Part shown: piece by piece, positions 6,971-8,300 of the stretch | Layout of the letters: each line of letters starts with the position of its first letter | Numbering within the stretch: the first letter of the stretch is position 1 | DNA from: an uncultured Flavobacteriales bacterium | GTDB lineage: Bacteria; Bacteroidota; Bacteroidia; Flavobacteriales; Crocinitomicaceae | Reading direction: 5' to 3' | Length of the DNA: 8,300 nucleotides | Assembly: GCA_946479985.1 (NCBI GenBank) | Contig: CAMLIF010000141.1 | Coordinates: 1-8,300, forward strand | Notes under the pieces: model-generated | Told to the model about the DNA's origin: nothing | The model's database searches: none | The model's input: only the letters and a program-made list of their open reading frames with translations | Made by a program: the position numbers and the translations under genes

Positions 6971-7024
6971 ATAACGGGCTTAGAATACTGGCTAACAATG
7001 CTTTCTATCCATTCAAGTCGTTAT
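6971..7024. repeat. Inverted repeat with two extrahelical bases
   Basis: ATAACGGGCTTAGAAT (6971-6986) pairs with ATTCAAGTCGTTAT (7011-7024): 14 base pairs, one of them G-T, with two single unpaired bases (G6977 and A6982) on the same arm and a 24-nt loop. The outer ends read AAC and GTT. The bulges on one arm resemble the folded attC sites of integrons, but no integrase, cassette array or second site is visible here, so the identity is open. Confidence 0.4.
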
Positions 7025-7066
7025 CTAGTTATTGGATTGGTTGCGCCATTTTTGTCCCGGCATATA

Positions 7067-7094
7067 ATTACTACTGCAGATTGTCAGTTGTAAT
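7067..7094. repeat. Short inverted repeat, 10-bp arms
   Basis: ATTACTACTG (7067-7076) and CAGTTGTAAT (7085-7094) are complementary except for one position, with an 8-nt spacer. It is not next to a start codon and no T-run follows, so it is neither a clear operator nor a terminator. Confidence 0.3.
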
Positions 7095-7387
7095 AAAATC
7101 AGGTGGATTAATGAAGACGATTGCTCCTCTTTTCACGAGTGAGAAATCTCTAATTTCTTTATGTAGGATTTAGAGCTTAGTATTTTCAGATTCAGATCCG
7201 TCTTTACTGATTGATTGTCCATCGTAATGATGTTACGCTCTTCTGCCGGTCAGTGGAGTTTGCCCGGAAAAATCAAAGCAGGAGAATATTGTATCCTCTT
7301 ATTTTATAGGGGCTATCGTTTCAAGACTATTGAAACAGTTGCGGAATAATGGTTACCATCAATCGGGAATGAAACAAATATTGCTTG

Positions 7388-7403
7388 TGTAACTAAAGTA
7401 GCT
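7388..7403 (+). promoter_or_regulatory. Crp/Fnr-type operator upstream of the second TSUP gene
   Basis: TGTAACTAAAGTAGCT has the geometry of Crp/Fnr-family sites (TGTAA-N6, or GTAAC-N4 between half-sites). The left half is intact and the right half has two changes from the palindrome. A near-perfect copy occurs at 8251-8266; over 20 bp the two agree at 17 positions. It starts 64 bp before the ATG at 7452 and is followed by AATTTTG 38 bp on from its first base. If transcription starts about 5 nt after that element, the box is centred near -41.5, the classic class II activator position. Which regulator binds is not known. Confidence 0.6.
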
Positions 7404-7424
7404 GTAGTGTTTTTGTGATTGACG

Positions 7425-7432
7425 CAATTTTG
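7425..7432 (+). promoter_or_regulatory. -7 element of the second TSUP gene
   Basis: CAATTTTG matches TAnnTTTG at all fixed positions but the first. No TTTG -33 element sits at the right distance; that place is occupied by the edge of the Crp/Fnr-type box, as expected for an activator-dependent promoter. The predicted leader is only about 15 nt. Confidence 0.45.
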
Positions 7433-7451
7433 CACAACAAATTCAAAAACA

Positions 7452-8240
7452 ATGGACATCATCGGTTATTTTGCTTCCGTTTTTATCGGGATATTTCTGG
7501 GTTTAATCGGTGGTGGTGGAAGTATATTAACTGTTCCGGTTTTGGTCTATTTGTTTCATGTAGACACCATTTTAGCGACCACCTACTCCCTCTTTATTGT
7601 AGGTGTAACAAGTGTTGTTGGCTCTTCAGGTTATTTTAAGAACGGGTTTGTAGATAAACAAACCGTTATTGCTTTTGGATTACCTTCGGTTGTCATTATT
7701 TTTCTTACAAGAACATTTGTTATTCCAGCCATTCCTAATACCATTTTTACTTTAGGTAATTGGATTGTAGCAAAAGGTGACCTGTTATTAGTATTGTTTG
7801 CCCTATTGATGGTTTCCGCTGCTTACAGCATGATTAAAAAAGCCAAAGTACGAGAATCGCAAGTCAATATTAAGATCAGTTATTCCTCATTAATTCTACA
7901 AGGTGTTTTAGTAGGTTTTGTAACCGGATTGATTGGTGCAGGAGGTGGATTTCTTATTATACCGGCATTGGTAAACTTTGTAAAGCTTCCGATAAAAAAA
8001 GCAATTGGAACATCACTTGTCATTGTTGCAATCAATTCACTTTCCGGTTTCGCCTTTTCTATTCACCATACAGCAATCAACTGGGTTTTTCTCCTTTCGA
8101 TTGTTTTGTTTGCCATATTAGGAATTTTCATTGGAATGGCATTCTCGAAACGAATAAATGCTGCTCGACTTAAACCCATTTTCGGATGGTTTATATTGAT
8201 CATGGGCACATATATCCTAATCAAAGAAATCATTCACTAA
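7452..8240 (+). CDS. TSUP-family (TauE/SafE) sulfur-anion permease
   Basis: A 262-aa inner-membrane permease of the sulfite exporter TauE/SafE family. Both copies of the family's signature are intact: GLIGGGGSILTVPVL at residues 17-31 and GLIGAGGGFLIIPALV at 159-174, each opening one half of the internally duplicated fold. Hydrophobic segments before and after give about eight membrane spans, and the length is typical. I chose the ATG at 7452, preceded by an A-rich leader, over the in-frame TTG at 7419, which would place the start upstream of the predicted -7 element and add residues unlike a membrane start. It is preceded by a Crp/Fnr-type box. In many Bacteroidota such permeases accompany rhodanese and persulfide-handling genes, so sulfite or thiosulfate movement is a reasonable inference, but the substrate is not shown by the sequence. 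Confidence 0.9.
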   Translation: MDIIGYFASVFIGIFLGLIGGGGSILTVPVLVYLFHVDTILATTYSLFIVGVTSVVGSSGYFKNGFVDKQTVIAFGLPSVVIIFLTRTFVIPAIPNTIFTLGNWIVAKGDLLLVLFALLMVSAAYSMIKKAKVRESQVNIKISYSSLILQGVLVGFVTGLIGAGGGFLIIPALVNFVKLPIKKAIGTSLVIVAINSLSGFAFSIHHTAINWVFLLSIVLFAILGIFIGMAFSKRINAARLKPIFGWFILIMGTYILIKEIIH

Positions 8241-8250
8241 TGGCTGGCTA

Positions 8251-8266
8251 TGTAACTAAAGTTACT
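8251..8266 (+). promoter_or_regulatory. Crp/Fnr-type operator, perfect dyad, for the next gene to the right
   Basis: TGTAACTAAAGTTACT contains GTAAC-TAAA-GTTAC, a perfect inverted repeat with Fnr/Crp half-site spacing. It begins 10 bp after the permease stop codon and is followed by AATTTTG at 8289-8295, the same 38-bp offset as at the upstream copy. It most likely controls a plus-strand gene starting near or just after the right edge, so that gene would have its own promoter and need not depend on read-through. Confidence 0.65.
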
Positions 8267-8287
8267 GTACAGAACAAACGTACTTAC

Positions 8288-8295
8288 GAATTTTG
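8288..8295 (+). promoter_or_regulatory. -7 element of a gene beyond the right edge
   Basis: GAATTTTG fits TAnnTTTG apart from the first base and shares AATTTTG with the promoter at 7425-7432, at an identical distance from the operator. If the layout is the same, the start codon of the controlled gene falls about 15 bp outside the window. Confidence 0.4.
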
Positions 8296-8300
8296 TCATA

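Larger units (their letters stand above)
6800..7387. other. Long intergenic region with several dyads, no confident gene
   Basis: Nearly 590 bp between divergent genes with no gene I can support. It contains an AT-rich stretch (6880-6950) next to the promoter side of the 149-aa gene and a perfect 12-bp palindrome at 6888-6899. It also has a bulged inverted repeat at 6971-7024 and a dyad at 7067-7094. A 75-codon open frame (6949-7176, plus) lacks a start near its 5' end. A 40-codon frame starting with two ATGs at 7227 ends at 7349. For minus-strand transcription, TACCTTTTG (6846-6838) is a near-match to a -7 element, with no matching -33. Confidence 0.5.

Noticed and set aside
7129..7160. Small hairpins such as AGAAAT-CTCTA-ATTTCT
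   Set aside because: Arms of about six bases in AT-rich sequence are expected by chance, and there is no adjacent gene end or U-tract.
6949..7176. 75-codon open frame on the plus strand within the intergenic region
   Set aside because: It has no start codon near its beginning. In AT-rich sequence of this length, one such open run over six frames is expected by chance, and the translation suggests no family.
7419..7451. Upstream in-frame TTG start for the second TSUP permease
   Set aside because: The TTG at 7419 lies before the predicted -7 element at 7425-7432, and the added residues are not like a membrane-protein start. The ATG at 7452 gives the normal family N-terminus.

Overview
The window looks like a chromosomal segment from a member of the Bacteroidota, probably a flavobacterium of the Fluviicola/Crocinitomicaceae kind. 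The evidence is a type IX secretion (T9SS) C-terminal sorting domain, an Asp-box (BNR) secreted protein, a TonB-dependent receptor with an N-terminal carboxypeptidase-regulatory-like domain, Bacteroidota-style -7 elements (TAnnTTTG-like) and A-rich leaders instead of strong Shine-Dalgarno sequences. The genus is an inference from style, not from a database match. Base composition is moderately AT-rich throughout, and no insertion sequence, tRNA, rRNA or CRISPR array is visible.

Layout, left to right. Positions 1-765 (minus strand) hold a two-gene unit: a small secreted, highly charged protein of 174 aa, followed after 6 bp by the first 78 codons of a secreted Asp-box protein that runs off the left edge. 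Positions 766-1207 hold no confident gene. A TSUP-family (TauE/SafE) permease lies at 1208-1987 on the minus strand, with a recognisable promoter upstream. Divergent from it, an 805-aa TonB-dependent receptor of the heme/hemoglobin-receptor type occupies 2276-4693 on the plus strand. Facing it are two minus-strand genes for exported proteins: a 149-aa secreted protein (6799-6350) and a 501-aa T9SS cargo (6295-4790). The cargo gene ends at an intrinsic terminator that pairs fully only in the minus-strand RNA. Positions 6800-7451 are a long gap with several dyads but no confident gene. A second, more typical TSUP permease (7452-8240, plus strand) closes the window.

How the genes relate: most are cell-envelope genes for import through the outer membrane (receptor), export to the surface (T9SS cargo and small secreted partners), or anion movement across the inner membrane (two TSUP permeases). 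They do not form one pathway.

The most informative non-coding signal is a pair of near-identical Crp/Fnr-type boxes, one before the second permease and one just after it. Each is followed by AATTTTG at exactly the same distance. This suggests a small regulon of redox or sulfur genes that continues beyond the right edge. I do not see a clearly new multi-gene system here. The findings below are mostly regulatory or structural observations and small candidate genes.
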